Shown here piece by piece: positions 8,975 through 17,801 of a DNA stretch of 44,172 nt. Source of the stretch: Roseobacter sp. (GTDB lineage Bacteria; Pseudomonadota; Alphaproteobacteria; Rhodobacterales; Rhodobacteraceae). Positions within the stretch are counted from its first letter, which is position 1. Each line of letters begins with the position of its first letter. The DNA is taken from contig NZ_JAHEHZ010000009.1 of NCBI RefSeq assembly GCF_024639605.1, positions 1 to 44,172 of the forward strand, read 5' to 3'. A model generated the notes under the pieces. That model did not search any database, was not told the DNA's origin, and was given only the letters and a program-made list of their open reading frames with translations. The position numbers and the translations under genes are program-made.

Positions 8975-9592
8975 ATGCGCCTCTGGTACGCCCCCCGCAC
9001 AATCGCCGTTGCCGCAGCCATCACGCTTGAGGAAGCCGGGCTTGATCATGAGCTGGTCGCAGTGGATTTTCGCGCATCAGAGCAAACAGGTGAAGCTTAT
9101 CTCAGGCTCAACCCGAAGGGTCGCGTGCCCACCCTGGAGATCAGCGACGGCACCCTGCTGACCGAAACCGGCGCCATCCTTGAATATATCGCCGCGATCA
9201 GGCCCGGGGCCGGCCTTGTACCGGACGATCCGCTTGAGGCCGCGCACATGCGCATGGTCATGTATTACATGGCCTCGACCATGCACGTAAATCATGCCCA
9301 CAGCCGGCGCGGAAGCCGCTGGGCCGATCGCCCCGAAAGCTTTGCGGATATGTCCGCCAAAGTACCCGAAACCATGACAGCATCTGCGGCTTTTGTCGCC
9401 AGCGACTGTTTGCGCGGCGATTACATTCTGGGCGACAGGTTTTCGCTCGCGGACGCCTATGCTTTTGTGGTCTGTTCCTGGCTGGAAGGCGACGGCGTGG
9501 ATCTCGCGCCGTTCCCGACAATCCGGGCCTGGCTTGACCGGGTACGCACCCGACCTTCGGTTGTGACCGTCGGTGAAAAGGGGCTGATCTGA
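8975..9592 (+). CDS. Glutathione S-transferase family protein
   Basis: A 205-aa cytosolic GST-fold protein. It has an N-terminal thioredoxin-like domain (RLWYAPRTIAVAAAITLEEAG, then the glutathione-binding cis-Pro and LLTETGAILEYIA segments at about residues 50-72) and an all-helical C-terminal domain with the N-capping motif FSLADAYAFV. The beginning YAPRTIAV resembles beta-class GSTs but lacks an obvious catalytic Cys. It sits between the histidine-phosphatase gene and the saccharopine dehydrogenase gene (2-nt gap to the latter). The substrate cannot be predicted. Confidence 0.88.
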   Translation: MRLWYAPRTIAVAAAITLEEAGLDHELVAVDFRASEQTGEAYLRLNPKGRVPTLEISDGTLLTETGAILEYIAAIRPGAGLVPDDPLEAAHMRMVMYYMASTMHVNHAHSRRGSRWADRPESFADMSAKVPETMTASAAFVASDCLRGDYILGDRFSLADAYAFVVCSWLEGDGVDLAPFPTIRAWLDRVRTRPSVVTVGEKGLI

Positions 9593-9594
9593 AC

Positions 9595-10650
9595 ATGACG
9601 CATCTGTGGGTCCGCGCCGAACAACGTGATCACGAAACCCGGGTCGGGGTTACACCGGATGGTGTTCGCCGGCTGCAGGATACCGGAGTGAAGGTCACAG
9701 TCGAACAGAGCGCAACGCGCGTCATTCCGGATGCTGAATATGCCGCAACAGGATGCACGATGGCGCCCGCGTACAGCTGGCCCGGGGCACCTCAGGATGC
9801 GATTATTTTCGGGCTCAAGGAACTGCCCGAAGACGGCAGCCCCCTGCCGCACCGTCACATCATGTTCGGCCATGCGTTTAAGGGTCAGCCCGCGGGCCTG
9901 CGTCTGTTGCAGCGGTTCCGCGAAGGTGGCGGCACCCTGCTTGATCTGGAGTATCTGACTGATGACACCGGCCGCAGGCTTGCCGCCTTCGGCTACTGGG
10001 CGGGTTACGCGGGCGCTGCCGTGGCCCTGAAATGCTGGGCAGCGCAGCAGCACGACCGCATCGCCGGCCCGGTGAGCGCTTACGAAAGCTCCACACATCT
10101 GCTTCAGGATCTGCAATCAGATCTTGTGGCCACGGGCACCCACCGCCCGGATGCGCTGATTGTCGGCGCGCTGGGGCGTGTCGGGCATGGCGTGGCCGAT
10201 CTCTGCACGGCAATGGGCGTCGCAACAACCAGATGGGATATGGCGGAAACAGCGTCGGGCGGGCCGTTCCCGCAGGTGCTCGCCCACGGGCTCTTTTTCA
10301 ACTGCGTCCTGGCCCGCCCGGGCACGCCGGTCTTTGTGCCAGCCAGTGCAAAAACCGCCAGCCGCAGGTTGAGTGTCATCGGGGATATCGCCTGCGATCC
10401 GGACAGTGATTTCTCACCGATCAAAGTTTATGACCGGACCACCACGTGGTCGGCACCCGCGCTGCGCGTGCATGATGACCCTGTGCTCGATGTCACCGCG
10501 ATCGATAATCTGCCCTCCATGCTGCCACTGGAAAGCAGCGAAGATTACGCGGGACAGCTTTTGCCTGTGTTGCTGGGGCTGCCGGACGACCCTCAAGGGG
10601 TCTGGGCGCGGGCGACTGCAACCTTTGGCGTGCATTTGGAACGGCTCTGA
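9595..10650 (+). CDS. Saccharopine dehydrogenase (NAD+, L-lysine-forming) homolog
   Basis: A 351-aa oxidoreductase of the alanine dehydrogenase/PNT N-terminal clan, related to fungal LYS1. The catalytic Lys in GLKELPED (about residue 75) and the catalytic His in FGHAFKGQP (about residue 92) match the LYS1 pattern. A GALGRVGHGVADL segment at about 199 is the dinucleotide-binding loop. Known family members interconvert saccharopine with lysine and 2-oxoglutarate. No saccharopine reductase or partner gene is nearby, so the direction and true amino-acid substrate are inferred only from family. It starts two bases after the GST stop and ends five bases from the convergent SDR gene, with no obvious terminator between them. 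Confidence 0.85.
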   Translation: MTHLWVRAEQRDHETRVGVTPDGVRRLQDTGVKVTVEQSATRVIPDAEYAATGCTMAPAYSWPGAPQDAIIFGLKELPEDGSPLPHRHIMFGHAFKGQPAGLRLLQRFREGGGTLLDLEYLTDDTGRRLAAFGYWAGYAGAAVALKCWAAQQHDRIAGPVSAYESSTHLLQDLQSDLVATGTHRPDALIVGALGRVGHGVADLCTAMGVATTRWDMAETASGGPFPQVLAHGLFFNCVLARPGTPVFVPASAKTASRRLSVIGDIACDPDSDFSPIKVYDRTTTWSAPALRVHDDPVLDVTAIDNLPSMLPLESSEDYAGQLLPVLLGLPDDPQGVWARATATFGVHLERL

Positions 10651-10654
10651 CGCG

Positions 10655-11386
10655 TCAGGAAAATATCCGGAAATAGAGCCAGTCAGGCAGAAACTGGCTG
10701 CCTCTGAAAACCCAAGAAAAGACCCGCGGAAAGCTGAGCTTGAACCGGTTGCTGTTCATATGCCGGAACATGTAACCGGCCGCTTCTTCCGGCGTCATCA
10801 GGAAGGGCATCCTGAAATTGTTTTTTTCGGTCAGCCGGGTCTTGATGAACCCGGGGTTCGCGACCTGGACCTGCACACCTGTTTCGCGCAGATCAGCATA
10901 CATACACTCTGCCAGCGACATCGTACCCGCCTTGGACGCGGTATAGCCGATGGATCCGGGCAGGCCGCGAAAGCCCGAAAGACTGCCGGTGATGACAATA
11001 TGGCCCTCGTCCCGCGACACCATCTGAGGCACCACCTGTCCCATCACACGCATCAGACCGGTAAAGTTGATGTCCGCCATTGCAGTGGCCTGCGCGGCGT
11101 CCCATTCCAGCGCGCTGAAGGGCCAGTACACCCCGGCCAGAAATACCACACCATCAACCTGACCTACAGCAGCGGCGGCCTCGCGCACGCTGTCGTCATC
11201 CGACACATCAACCGTCTGCCATGACCCACCACCCGGCAGCGCCTCGACGATTGCTTTCAGCTTGTCTTCGGAGCGCGCCGAAACGATCACATGCGCGCCC
11301 TCGGAACTCAGCCGGTGCGCGAGAGCTTCTCCCAGCCCGTCGCTGGCGCCCACGAGCCAGTAGCGTTTACCTGTCCAGGATCGCAT
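10655..11386 (-). CDS. Short-chain dehydrogenase/reductase in the stress-associated lipid operon
   Basis: A 243-aa classical-type SDR. The cofactor loop near the N-terminus reads VGASDGLGEALA, the Ser of the active site lies in ITGSLSGFRG, and the catalytic YxxxK is in GYTASKAGTM. The last roughly 60 residues extend past the Rossmann core with hydrophobic/aromatic content (FSWVFRGSQFLPDWLYFRIF), suggesting membrane association. It is the last gene of a five-gene operon; its ATG overlaps the stop of the DUF3833 gene (TGATG). An SDR in this position is a regular member of RpoE/ChrR-linked clusters, where it may act on a modified lipid. Substrate unknown. Confidence 0.87.
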   Translation of the reverse strand: MRSWTGKRYWLVGASDGLGEALAHRLSSEGAHVIVSARSEDKLKAIVEALPGGGSWQTVDVSDDDSVREAAAAVGQVDGVVFLAGVYWPFSALEWDAAQATAMADINFTGLMRVMGQVVPQMVSRDEGHIVITGSLSGFRGLPGSIGYTASKAGTMSLAECMYADLRETGVQVQVANPGFIKTRLTEKNNFRMPFLMTPEEAAGYMFRHMNSNRFKLSFPRVFSWVFRGSQFLPDWLYFRIFS

Positions 11387-11946
11387 CAGACGCTCGCCGG
11401 CCGCATTGTCGCAACCAGTTCGGCAACCTTGATGCCGAATTTGCGGAACTGTGAGCGGTTCATGATCGTCCCGTCGGGCGTCAGATACATCCAGTCGGTG
11501 GTGTTCAGCACATGCCCTCCGGAGGCTTCGGGAAGTCTGATCCGGTACCGCAGGAGAACGGAGGAGCCCGACTGGCGGCCCAGACCATCGCCGACCACAT
11601 CGTCAGCGCGCGCAACGATTGCACCGTCAGGGCGCAGCGTAAGTTGCCATTCGCGGTCCTGAACAGAGCCGTCATCATAGACGAAGTGCTCTTTCATCAC
11701 GCCGGTATCGCCATCCCACGAGGCGTCAAAATCAGCCCTGAACCGGCTGCTGACGCGCCCGAGCGGCCCGTAAATGATGCCCTCGCACACGATCGGTCCG
11801 TTTAGCTGCTGGCGGATGTCAAAAACCGGGTGGTCGTCTTCATAGTCTTCGGGGCGCTGCGCGGTAAACCCGGCAAACCGTGCTTTGGCCCACACAACGG
11901 CAAACGCGAGCCCTGCACCAGTCAGTATCCAGATCCAAGCGCTCAT
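11386..11946 (-). CDS. DUF3833 family protein
   Basis: A 186-aa protein with an N-terminal hydrophobic helix (WIWILTGAGLAFAVVWA), likely a membrane anchor or lipocalin-like secreted leader. The rest is a beta-rich domain with repeated W/F-D-G turns (DFDASWDGDTG, YDDGSVQDREWQL) and the ending NTTDWMYLTPDGTIMNRSQFRKFG that I recognise as DUF3833. Members of this family occur next to DUF1365, flavin amine oxidase and Cfa-like genes across Proteobacteria; their biochemical function is not established. It starts three bases after the MFS gene's stop and overlaps the SDR start. Confidence 0.8.
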   Translation of the reverse strand: MSAWIWILTGAGLAFAVVWAKARFAGFTAQRPEDYEDDHPVFDIRQQLNGPIVCEGIIYGPLGRVSSRFRADFDASWDGDTGVMKEHFVYDDGSVQDREWQLTLRPDGAIVARADDVVGDGLGRQSGSSVLLRYRIRLPEASGGHVLNTTDWMYLTPDGTIMNRSQFRKFGIKVAELVATMRPASV

Positions 11947-11949
11947 GGT

Positions 11950-13182
11950 TCAGGCCTCTTTCAGGTTTGTGAGGGACAACAGGATGATGGCGATCACCTT
12001 GAGCGCACAGGGTACTGCGGCGTAAAGTAAGGTGAGCATCGCAAGGGCCTCAGGAGGGTTGTCTGTTGCACCACTCTGAAACCCGGCGTTCTCCAGCAGC
12101 GGCAGCAGCGTCACCGCCGCAAAAGCCAGCGTCAGTTTTGATACAAACGACCACAGGCCAAAGCCTTCGGAGGCTGAGGGCGAGACCTGTGCCATCCGGA
12201 TCGCAAAAATCGCCGGCAGCAATGTGAGATCAGCGCCCAGCGTCGCCCCGGAGGCGATGCAGATCACCGTAAAAAGCAGCCAGTCTCCGGGTCCGAGGGT
12301 AAACGCGAGGCCAAAAGAAAAAATCGCGAGCACCATCGCCACCACCAGCACATCACGCGGCCCGAAGCGTTCAGCCATCATCCCCCAGAGAGGAGCGGCC
12401 AGGGCTGCTGACAGGAAAAATACCAGCAGGAGAGGGCCTTCAAATCCCGGCGCTTCAAGGCGGCTCTCCACAAAAAACAAAAACAGCGTAGACGTCACCG
12501 CAACCGGGGCCGCGTTGAAAAACGCGATCAGCAACAGACGCCGCGCCATCGGATCAGAGAGAACAGCAGCAAATCCGGTGGACTGCCCCAACCCGGCCGT
12601 GCTCCACTCGGGCCGCATAAACCACCAGGCCGCCAGCGACAAAACCGCAAATCCTGCCGCGAAACCGGCGAAGGGGGCCGCAAAGACGAACCCCAGCGCG
12701 ACCGGTGCGACCGACGCGGCACAGACGCCCGCAAGCGCCCCGCTTTCACGCCAGCGTGCCAGTCTGAGATGGCCGTCGCCCTCAAGTCTGGCCGCCTTAA
12801 CGACGCCCTGAGCATAAAAGTTGATTGTCAGAAAGCTGAACGCTGAAAAGACCAGGGTCAGGCTCAGTGCGAACCACAAAACCGGCGGCAGAAAGGGCGG
12901 CACAGCAAAAAGGAGCAGCATCGACCCGCCCAGCACAGCGCAGCCAATGCCGACCGCTGCTGCCCGCGCATCACGGGTTTTTTCCGACAGCCAGCCCAGA
13001 AACGGATCCTGGACCACATCGAGCAGGCGCAGACCAAACAGCACTGTGCCAAGCGCTGCCAGCGACACACCATATTCATCGACATAGAATTTCGGCGCAT
13101 GAATATAGATCGGCAACCCGGCTGAGGCGAGAAGGGCCGCAAAGAGGGAATAGGACGGCAGGCGATCTGTGGTGACGGTCAT
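11950..13182 (-). CDS. MFS transporter (GPH-like) of the RpoE/ChrR-associated operon
   Basis: A polytopic inner-membrane protein of 410 aa with about 12 hydrophobic segments. Near the N-terminus, the loop after TM2 contains DVVQDPFLGWLSEKTRD, the D-x3-DPxxGxxSD-like signature of the GPH/MelB-type MFS branch. The start at 13182 is chosen because its ATG overlaps the upstream DUF1365 stop (ATGA) and GAGGAGG lies ten bases upstream. A longer frame to 13539 would run antisense-like through DUF1365 and is not credible. Its role may be flipping or moving a lipid-related compound, but that is inference from operon context only. Confidence 0.85.
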   Translation of the reverse strand: MTVTTDRLPSYSLFAALLASAGLPIYIHAPKFYVDEYGVSLAALGTVLFGLRLLDVVQDPFLGWLSEKTRDARAAAVGIGCAVLGGSMLLLFAVPPFLPPVLWFALSLTLVFSAFSFLTINFYAQGVVKAARLEGDGHLRLARWRESGALAGVCAASVAPVALGFVFAAPFAGFAAGFAVLSLAAWWFMRPEWSTAGLGQSTGFAAVLSDPMARRLLLIAFFNAAPVAVTSTLFLFFVESRLEAPGFEGPLLLVFFLSAALAAPLWGMMAERFGPRDVLVVAMVLAIFSFGLAFTLGPGDWLLFTVICIASGATLGADLTLLPAIFAIRMAQVSPSASEGFGLWSFVSKLTLAFAAVTLLPLLENAGFQSGATDNPPEALAMLTLLYAAVPCALKVIAIILLSLTNLKEA

Positions 13183-13940
13183 CCGCGCGATACCTCCTCG
13201 GACGGTGGCGTCGGGCGCGGGCGGTAAAGCGCGCCGCGCAGCCAGAGCCTGAAGGCCTGCCAGTGGATCAGGGCCAGCACCCGACGCGCGCCGAACGGCC
13301 GGCACAGAGCTGACTTCAGGATGACAGTATTGCTCAGCGGACGGCGTTTGCCGGTGAGCGTGGCGATCAGCCCGCCACCTTCGCGGGCGTAGTCGATCCA
13401 GATGCCGATCCGCTCCTTCGTAATGTCGAAACGGAAGGTATATCCGCCCTCGACCGGCTGAAACGGAGAGACGTGGAAAACCTTGCGCGCCTGCAGAGTG
13501 TCTCCTGGCGAAATGGGGCGCTGATCGGGGTGGCAGCACAGATAGCTGTGTCTGTCGCCGAAGGTATTACTGACCTCGGCAATCACCGTAATCAGCTCGC
13601 CCGTGCCATTGCGGCAGAGCCAGAAACTGACAGGATTGAACACATGACCCAACACGCGTGGCTGCGCGAGCAGTTCAATCCGCGCAACACCCGTGATCTG
13701 ATGCTGTTCGAGAACATCACGCACCCATTGCGCGCCGCGCCCCTCGCCGGGTGTGCCACCGTGGTCGCGATCATTGACGGCCGTCACCCCGCGCCCGTTG
13801 CGCGCAAACAGCCCGGGCGTGTCGAGATCCGCCTCGGCGTCAAAAAGCACATAGTCCACCGAATAGCGGAAAGCGTTGGTGATATCCCCCTTGCGCCCGT
13901 GATACGTCAGACCGGCGATATGATCGACGGTTCCCGTCAT
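13179..13940 (-). CDS. DUF1365 family protein
   Basis: A 253-aa protein with the DUF1365 features: an N-terminal VDHIAGLTYHGRKGDITNAFRY segment, a central FNPVSFWLCRNGTGELITVIAEVSNTFG block, and FHVSPFQPVEGGYTFRF. The family travels with flavin amine oxidases and cyclopropane-synthase-like methyltransferases and is thought to act on lipids, but no reaction is proven to my knowledge. Both ends overlap neighbours by 4 nt (ATGA), so it is translationally coupled to the FAD oxidoreductase before it and the MFS gene after it. Confidence 0.85.
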   Translation of the reverse strand: MTGTVDHIAGLTYHGRKGDITNAFRYSVDYVLFDAEADLDTPGLFARNGRGVTAVNDRDHGGTPGEGRGAQWVRDVLEQHQITGVARIELLAQPRVLGHVFNPVSFWLCRNGTGELITVIAEVSNTFGDRHSYLCCHPDQRPISPGDTLQARKVFHVSPFQPVEGGYTFRFDITKERIGIWIDYAREGGGLIATLTGKRRPLSNTVILKSALCRPFGARRVLALIHWQAFRLWLRGALYRPRPTPPSEEVSRG

Positions 13941-15265
13941 TCGGCAGCGACCCTCACAGAAGCTCCGGCACGCAGGGCACGCACAACATCAACGGCGCTC
14001 GACAGACCGTCCTCGTGAAATCCGTTTTTCATCCATGCCCCGCAGAACCACGTGTTGTTCGTCCCGTTGAAGGCCGCAACATCCTGCTGCGCCGCAAGGG
14101 CTGCGAGATCATAGACCGGATGGCGCAGAGTTACCTCATCATAGATCAGCTCTTCGCGGATCGTACGTTTGGTGTTGAGCGTGACAAAATGCGGGTCGTT
14201 CTGCGGAATGGGCTGCAATGAGTTCATCCAGTATGTCAGGTCGATCCGGTCGGATTTCGCGGCGCTGTCTTCGGTATAGACCCAGCTGGCCCAGGTTTTG
14301 CGCCGCGCCGGCATGATCGCCTCATCAGCGTGCAGAACAATGCGGTTGGGCTGATACCCGATGGCCCCGAGAGCGGTGCTCTCAGCAGCGCTGGCATCCG
14401 CCAGCAGGCTCAGACTGTCATCCGAATGCGTTGCAAACACCACGTGGTCGTAAATTTCCGCCTCACCGCTGGCGGCGCGTACGGACACCTGCCCCCCGAT
14501 GCGCGACACCGACCGGACCGGTGCGCCGGTCCGGACCCGCACGTCGCGCGATTTCAAAGCGCTTTGCAGCCGCTGAACATACTGCACAGATCCGCCTTCG
14601 ACAGTGTACCACTGATGCTGACCTGTGGTGTTCAGCAGCGCGTGATTTTCGAAAAACCGGATCATTGCCTGCGCCGGGAAATCCATAATCTTTTCGGTCG
14701 GCGTGGACCAGATCGCGCCCGAGAGCGGCAGCAGATAATAGTCACGGAACCAGTCACCCGTCCCCAGTTCGACCAGAAAATCGCGCAGGGTCAGATCACC
14801 GTTTTCCGCAATACGGAGTGCGTTTTTGTTGAACTTCAGAATATCACGCACCATACCGAGAAAGGCCGGTGTAACCGCATTGCGTCTCTGGGCGAAGAGA
14901 GCATCGAGTGACGTAAGTGCGTATTCCAGGCGGCCGCCGTCGACAGACGCGCCAAAACTCATGTTGGATTTCACTACTGGCACACCAAGCTCGTCAAAGA
15001 GCGCCGCCATGAACGGATAGTTAGCGTAATTGAAAACGATGAACCCTGTATCGACTGGCTGATCTCCGTTCTTCCCTGCTATCACTGTCCGGGCGTGCCC
15101 GCCAAGACGCGCCTCCGCTTCGAAGAGTGTGACATGGTGATCGCGCCCAAGCATATAAGCCGCTCCCATGCCGGAAATACCCCCTCCGATCACCGCAATC
15201 CGCAGCGGGTCTGATTTCGGCGCGCACGCTGTTAAATCACCTGAAGTGAGGGCTTCGAAAGGCAT
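13937..15265 (-). CDS. FAD-dependent amine-oxidase-like oxidoreductase (NAD(P)-binding, RpoE-regulon type)
   Basis: A 442-aa flavoprotein. The dinucleotide motif IAVIGGGISGMGAAYML (about residues 24-40) is followed by ARLGGHARTV, and a C-terminal FAD-contact region reads NTWFCGAWMKNGFHEDGLSSA. It belongs to the flavin-containing amine oxidase/phytoene-desaturase clan. In Rhodobacter sphaeroides a flavin oxidase next to rpoE-chrR is in the singlet-oxygen regulon and has been connected to furan-fatty-acid synthesis (from memory); by analogy this enzyme may desaturate or oxidise a methylated acyl chain. It is first in the minus-strand operon and diverges from rpoE. No Cfa-type methyltransferase is in this operon. 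Confidence 0.87.
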   Translation of the reverse strand: MPFEALTSGDLTACAPKSDPLRIAVIGGGISGMGAAYMLGRDHHVTLFEAEARLGGHARTVIAGKNGDQPVDTGFIVFNYANYPFMAALFDELGVPVVKSNMSFGASVDGGRLEYALTSLDALFAQRRNAVTPAFLGMVRDILKFNKNALRIAENGDLTLRDFLVELGTGDWFRDYYLLPLSGAIWSTPTEKIMDFPAQAMIRFFENHALLNTTGQHQWYTVEGGSVQYVQRLQSALKSRDVRVRTGAPVRSVSRIGGQVSVRAASGEAEIYDHVVFATHSDDSLSLLADASAAESTALGAIGYQPNRIVLHADEAIMPARRKTWASWVYTEDSAAKSDRIDLTYWMNSLQPIPQNDPHFVTLNTKRTIREELIYDEVTLRHPVYDLAALAAQQDVAAFNGTNNTWFCGAWMKNGFHEDGLSSAVDVVRALRAGASVRVAAE

Positions 15266-15352
15266 AAAGGGTTATCCGCTCGGTTTGTTTTGTCATTAAG
15301 TGTACGCGACGTTTCTTAATCTGGATCGGTCAGGACAAAAACAAAGTTTTTA

Positions 15353-15382
15353 TGATCCGCCTTCGCAGGTGCAGCGTAAACC
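15353..15382 (+). promoter_or_regulatory. Candidate RpoE (ECF11) autoregulatory promoter
   Basis: TGATCC at 15353-15358 and TAAACC at 15377-15382 are separated by exactly 18 bases. This matches my recollection of the Rhodobacter RpoE promoter (TGATC-type -35, TAAG/TAA-type -10, about 18 nt apart). It would start transcription at about 15389. It faces rpoE-chrR, consistent with autoregulation. On the opposite strand, toward the flavin oxidase, I see only a weaker CGATCC element without a good -10. Confidence 0.55.
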
Positions 15383-15491
15383 TCTCATGTACGCAAACGC
15401 CACAGTTGAAAATCGCACCGAAAGAGGGTTGGCTGTGCCGGTGGCGCCGCCGGCGCGGCGCAAAAGCGTGACGAGAGCAGGGCGTTCAGTC

Positions 15492-16043
15492 GTGACAGTT
15501 AAAGACGGATCAGCCCGGATGCTCTGGGTGGAACATATGGTACGGATCCGGGATGACCGGGACCGCCGCGCTTTTGCTGAAGTGTTCGAGCACTTTGCAC
15601 CGCGAGTAAAAGGGTTCCTGATGCGGACCGGTACGGATGCCTCACTGGCAGAAGAGTGCACACAGGATGTGATGGCGTCGCTCTGGCACAAGGCGCATCA
15701 GTTCGACCCTGCAAGGGCCTCCGTCGCGACGTGGATTTTTACGATCGCGCGGAACCGTAAAATCGACCTTCTGCGCCGCCAGCGCAGACCGGAACCGGAG
15801 GACCTGACCTGGGGTCCTGAGGCAGAACCGGATCAGGAAGATGTCCTGAACCTGCAACAGGAAACAGAATTACTGGGGGCCGCGCTCGCGAAGCTTCCGG
15901 AGCCACAGAGAGAGTTAATCGAAAAGGCGTATTTCGGGGATCTGACCCACAGCGAAATCGCCGCCGAAACCGGTCTGCCACTGGGCACGATCAAATCGAG
16001 AATAAGACTGGCGCTGGACCGTTTGCGCCACACACTGAAGTGA
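15492..16043 (+). CDS. rpoE: ECF sigma factor RpoE (ChrR-partnered)
   Basis: This sigma-70 family ECF factor directs transcription of oxidative/singlet-oxygen stress genes. Region 2 contains FAEVFEHFAPRVKGFLM...CTQDVMASLWHKAHQFDP and TWIFTIARNRKIDLLRR; region 4 has LPEPQRELIEKAYFGDLTHSEIAAETGLPLGTIKSRIRLALDRLR. The open frame extends upstream to 15300, but the predicted promoter would start RNA at about 15389, after the ATG at 15387. I therefore prefer GTG 15492 (183 aa), which leaves about ten residues before the conserved WVEHM block, as in Rhodobacter RpoE; ATG 15519 is another option. The stop overlaps the region just before chrR. Confidence 0.92.
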   Translation: MTVKDGSARMLWVEHMVRIRDDRDRRAFAEVFEHFAPRVKGFLMRTGTDASLAEECTQDVMASLWHKAHQFDPARASVATWIFTIARNRKIDLLRRQRRPEPEDLTWGPEAEPDQEDVLNLQQETELLGAALAKLPEPQRELIEKAYFGDLTHSEIAAETGLPLGTIKSRIRLALDRLRHTLK

Positions 16044-16048
16044 AAGCC

Positions 16049-16699
16049 ATGACAGATACAATCAAACATCACCTCAATGACGCCGTCCTGATGGCCTATT
16101 CTGCAGGAACCCTGCCGGAAGCGTTTAACCTGATTGTCGCATCGCATCTGTCGCTCTGCGACGACTGCCGTGCACGTGCCGGCAGCTTTGATGCTCTGGG
16201 CGGCGAGATCCTCGACCAGCAGCCAGAAGCAAGTGTAGCTGCAGACAGTTTCGAGGCCACAATGGCTTTGATTGAAAGCGGCGCACCGGACACAATTAAA
16301 GTTTCCTCTCCGGAGAACGCCGTTCTGCCCGGACCGCTGCGCGATTATGTCGGTGGCGGTCTGGATGCCATACGCTGGAAGCCGGTTGGTATGGGCGTGA
16401 AGCAGGCGATCCTGCCGACGTCCAAAGATGCCACCGCGCGGCTGCTTTTCATTCCTGCTGGTGCTGCGATGCCCGACCACGGCCATCACGGGACCGAGAT
16501 GACTCTGGTTCTGAAGGGTGCGTTTCAGGACGACGACGGCTATTTCGCCCGCGGCGATGTCGAGATCGCGGACAGTGATCTGCACCACACACCCGTGGCC
16601 GATATCCACGAGGACTGCATCTGTCTGGCGGTAACTGACGCGCCGCTGCGTTTCGACCGCTTGCTTCCAAGGATCGCACAGCGTTTCCTGCGGATCTGA
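16049..16699 (+). CDS. chrR: ChrR-type zinc anti-sigma factor
   Basis: A 216-aa cytoplasmic anti-sigma factor expected to hold RpoE inactive until singlet oxygen or peroxide damage. The N-terminal ZAS domain keeps the zinc ligands in the known spacing: His8, then H-x3-C-x2-C as His33, Cys37 and Cys40. The C-terminal cupin domain has DHGHHGTEMTLVLKG followed later by GDVEI...LHHTP, matching the second zinc site of ChrR. ATG 16049 is chosen over a GTG at 16040 that overlaps the rpoE stop, because MTDTIKHH aligns with ChrR starts. It ends three bases from the convergent enolase-superfamily gene. Confidence 0.93.
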   Translation: MTDTIKHHLNDAVLMAYSAGTLPEAFNLIVASHLSLCDDCRARAGSFDALGGEILDQQPEASVAADSFEATMALIESGAPDTIKVSSPENAVLPGPLRDYVGGGLDAIRWKPVGMGVKQAILPTSKDATARLLFIPAGAAMPDHGHHGTEMTLVLKGAFQDDDGYFARGDVEIADSDLHHTPVADIHEDCICLAVTDAPLRFDRLLPRIAQRFLRI

Positions 16700-16702
16700 C
16701 GC

Positions 16703-17797
16703 TCAGAGCACGACTTCAAAAGGCTCCAGGCGCGGCCAGTCAAAGGTCACGCCGGTTCCGGGCTCATCAGATGCCACAGCACGCCCTCTCTCAATGACGA
16801 GCGGGCGTTTTGTGTACAGGTCGATGGGAAAGCTGTGCACTTCAAGCCAGCCCGCAGGCGACATGCCCGACAAGAGCCCGACATGCAGCTCCTGCATGCC
16901 ATGGCTGCAGACCTGAACTCCCGCTTCCTCCGCCGCCCTGGCTGCCTGAAGCCATCCTGTGATGCCGCCGCAGTTCGATGCATCAGGCTGCACAAAGCTC
17001 AGACTGCTCTGCGCCAGCGCCATCTCAAACTCATGGATCGTGTGCAGGTTTTCGCCCTGAGCGACCGCCACACCAGTGGCATCGGTGATGCGGGCATAGC
17101 CAGGGTAGTTGTCCGGGATCACCGGCTCTTCGAACCACATTATGTTCTGGTCACTGACCGCCCGGGCCATGGCAATTGCCTGATCCACGCTCAGCGAATA
17201 ATTCGCATCGATCATGAACCCGGCATCCGGTCCGATCTGCGCGCGCACGGCGCGGATGCGCTCAATGTCCTCCTCAAGCGTCGGCTGGCCCACCTTAATC
17301 TTGACCGCACGCAAACCGGCATCGAGATACCCCTGCACATGGCTGAGCAGCTTAGGCAACGGAAAGGCGAGATCGATGCCGCCACCATAGGCGTTACAGG
17401 TCGTGCCAGCCCCGCCCGCCATTTGCCACAGCGGCTGGCCGGCGGCCCGTCCACGCAGGTCCCAGAGCGCAATATCAACGGCCGAAATCGCAAAGCTCAG
17501 GATGCCCCCGCGCCCGACATAATGCATGTGCCACTGCATCGCGTCGTTGAGCGCTTCGACATCACCCGCATCCCGGCCCTTCAGAAAAGGCGCCAGATCA
17601 TGAGTGATTATCGCTGCCGTCGCATGGCCGCCGCGACCGCCGTTATAGGTATAGCCGGTGCCTTCGCGGCCATCCTCCAGCACCACGGTCGCGGTGATCA
17701 GATGAAAGTGACTGTGGCTGCCGTGTTTTGCGTCCACCAGCACTTCGTCCAGCGGCACATTGAAAAGCCGCGCGGTGACCTCTGCAATCGCGCTCAC
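16703..17797 (-). CDS. Enolase superfamily, mandelate racemase/muconate lactonizing-type acid-sugar enzyme
   Basis: A 364-aa protein with a complete mandelate-racemase-subgroup active site. The KxK base is VKIKVG (Lys166, Lys168), Asp197 is in IDANYS, the Glu is in WFEEPV (223/224), Glu249 in QGENL, and the Asp272/His299 dyad in QPDASN and CSHGMQ. Such enzymes abstract a proton alpha to a carboxylate; most with KxK plus His-Asp are acid-sugar dehydratases or epimerases. The start is GTG 17797, since the longer frame to 17851 would overlap the preceding dehydrogenase by 50 bases. It is last in the minus-strand sugar-acid operon, so aldonate or aldarate dehydration is likely. I cannot name the exact substrate. 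Confidence 0.87.
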   Translation of the reverse strand: MSAIAEVTARLFNVPLDEVLVDAKHGSHSHFHLITATVVLEDGREGTGYTYNGGRGGHATAAIITHDLAPFLKGRDAGDVEALNDAMQWHMHYVGRGGILSFAISAVDIALWDLRGRAAGQPLWQMAGGAGTTCNAYGGGIDLAFPLPKLLSHVQGYLDAGLRAVKIKVGQPTLEEDIERIRAVRAQIGPDAGFMIDANYSLSVDQAIAMARAVSDQNIMWFEEPVIPDNYPGYARITDATGVAVAQGENLHTIHEFEMALAQSSLSFVQPDASNCGGITGWLQAARAAEEAGVQVCSHGMQELHVGLLSGMSPAGWLEVHSFPIDLYTKRPLVIERGRAVASDEPGTGVTFDWPRLEPFEVVL

Positions 17798-17801
17798 GGG
17801 C

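Noticed and set aside
11950-13539. A longer start for the MFS gene giving an extra 119 residues
   Set aside because: The extension overlaps DUF1365 out of frame. The ATG at 13182 has a good ribosome-binding site and an ATGA junction.
16040-16048. GTG at 16040 as the chrR start
   Set aside because: The ATG three codons later matches the N-terminal spacing of the zinc ligands in ChrR better, although translational coupling through GTG cannot be excluded.
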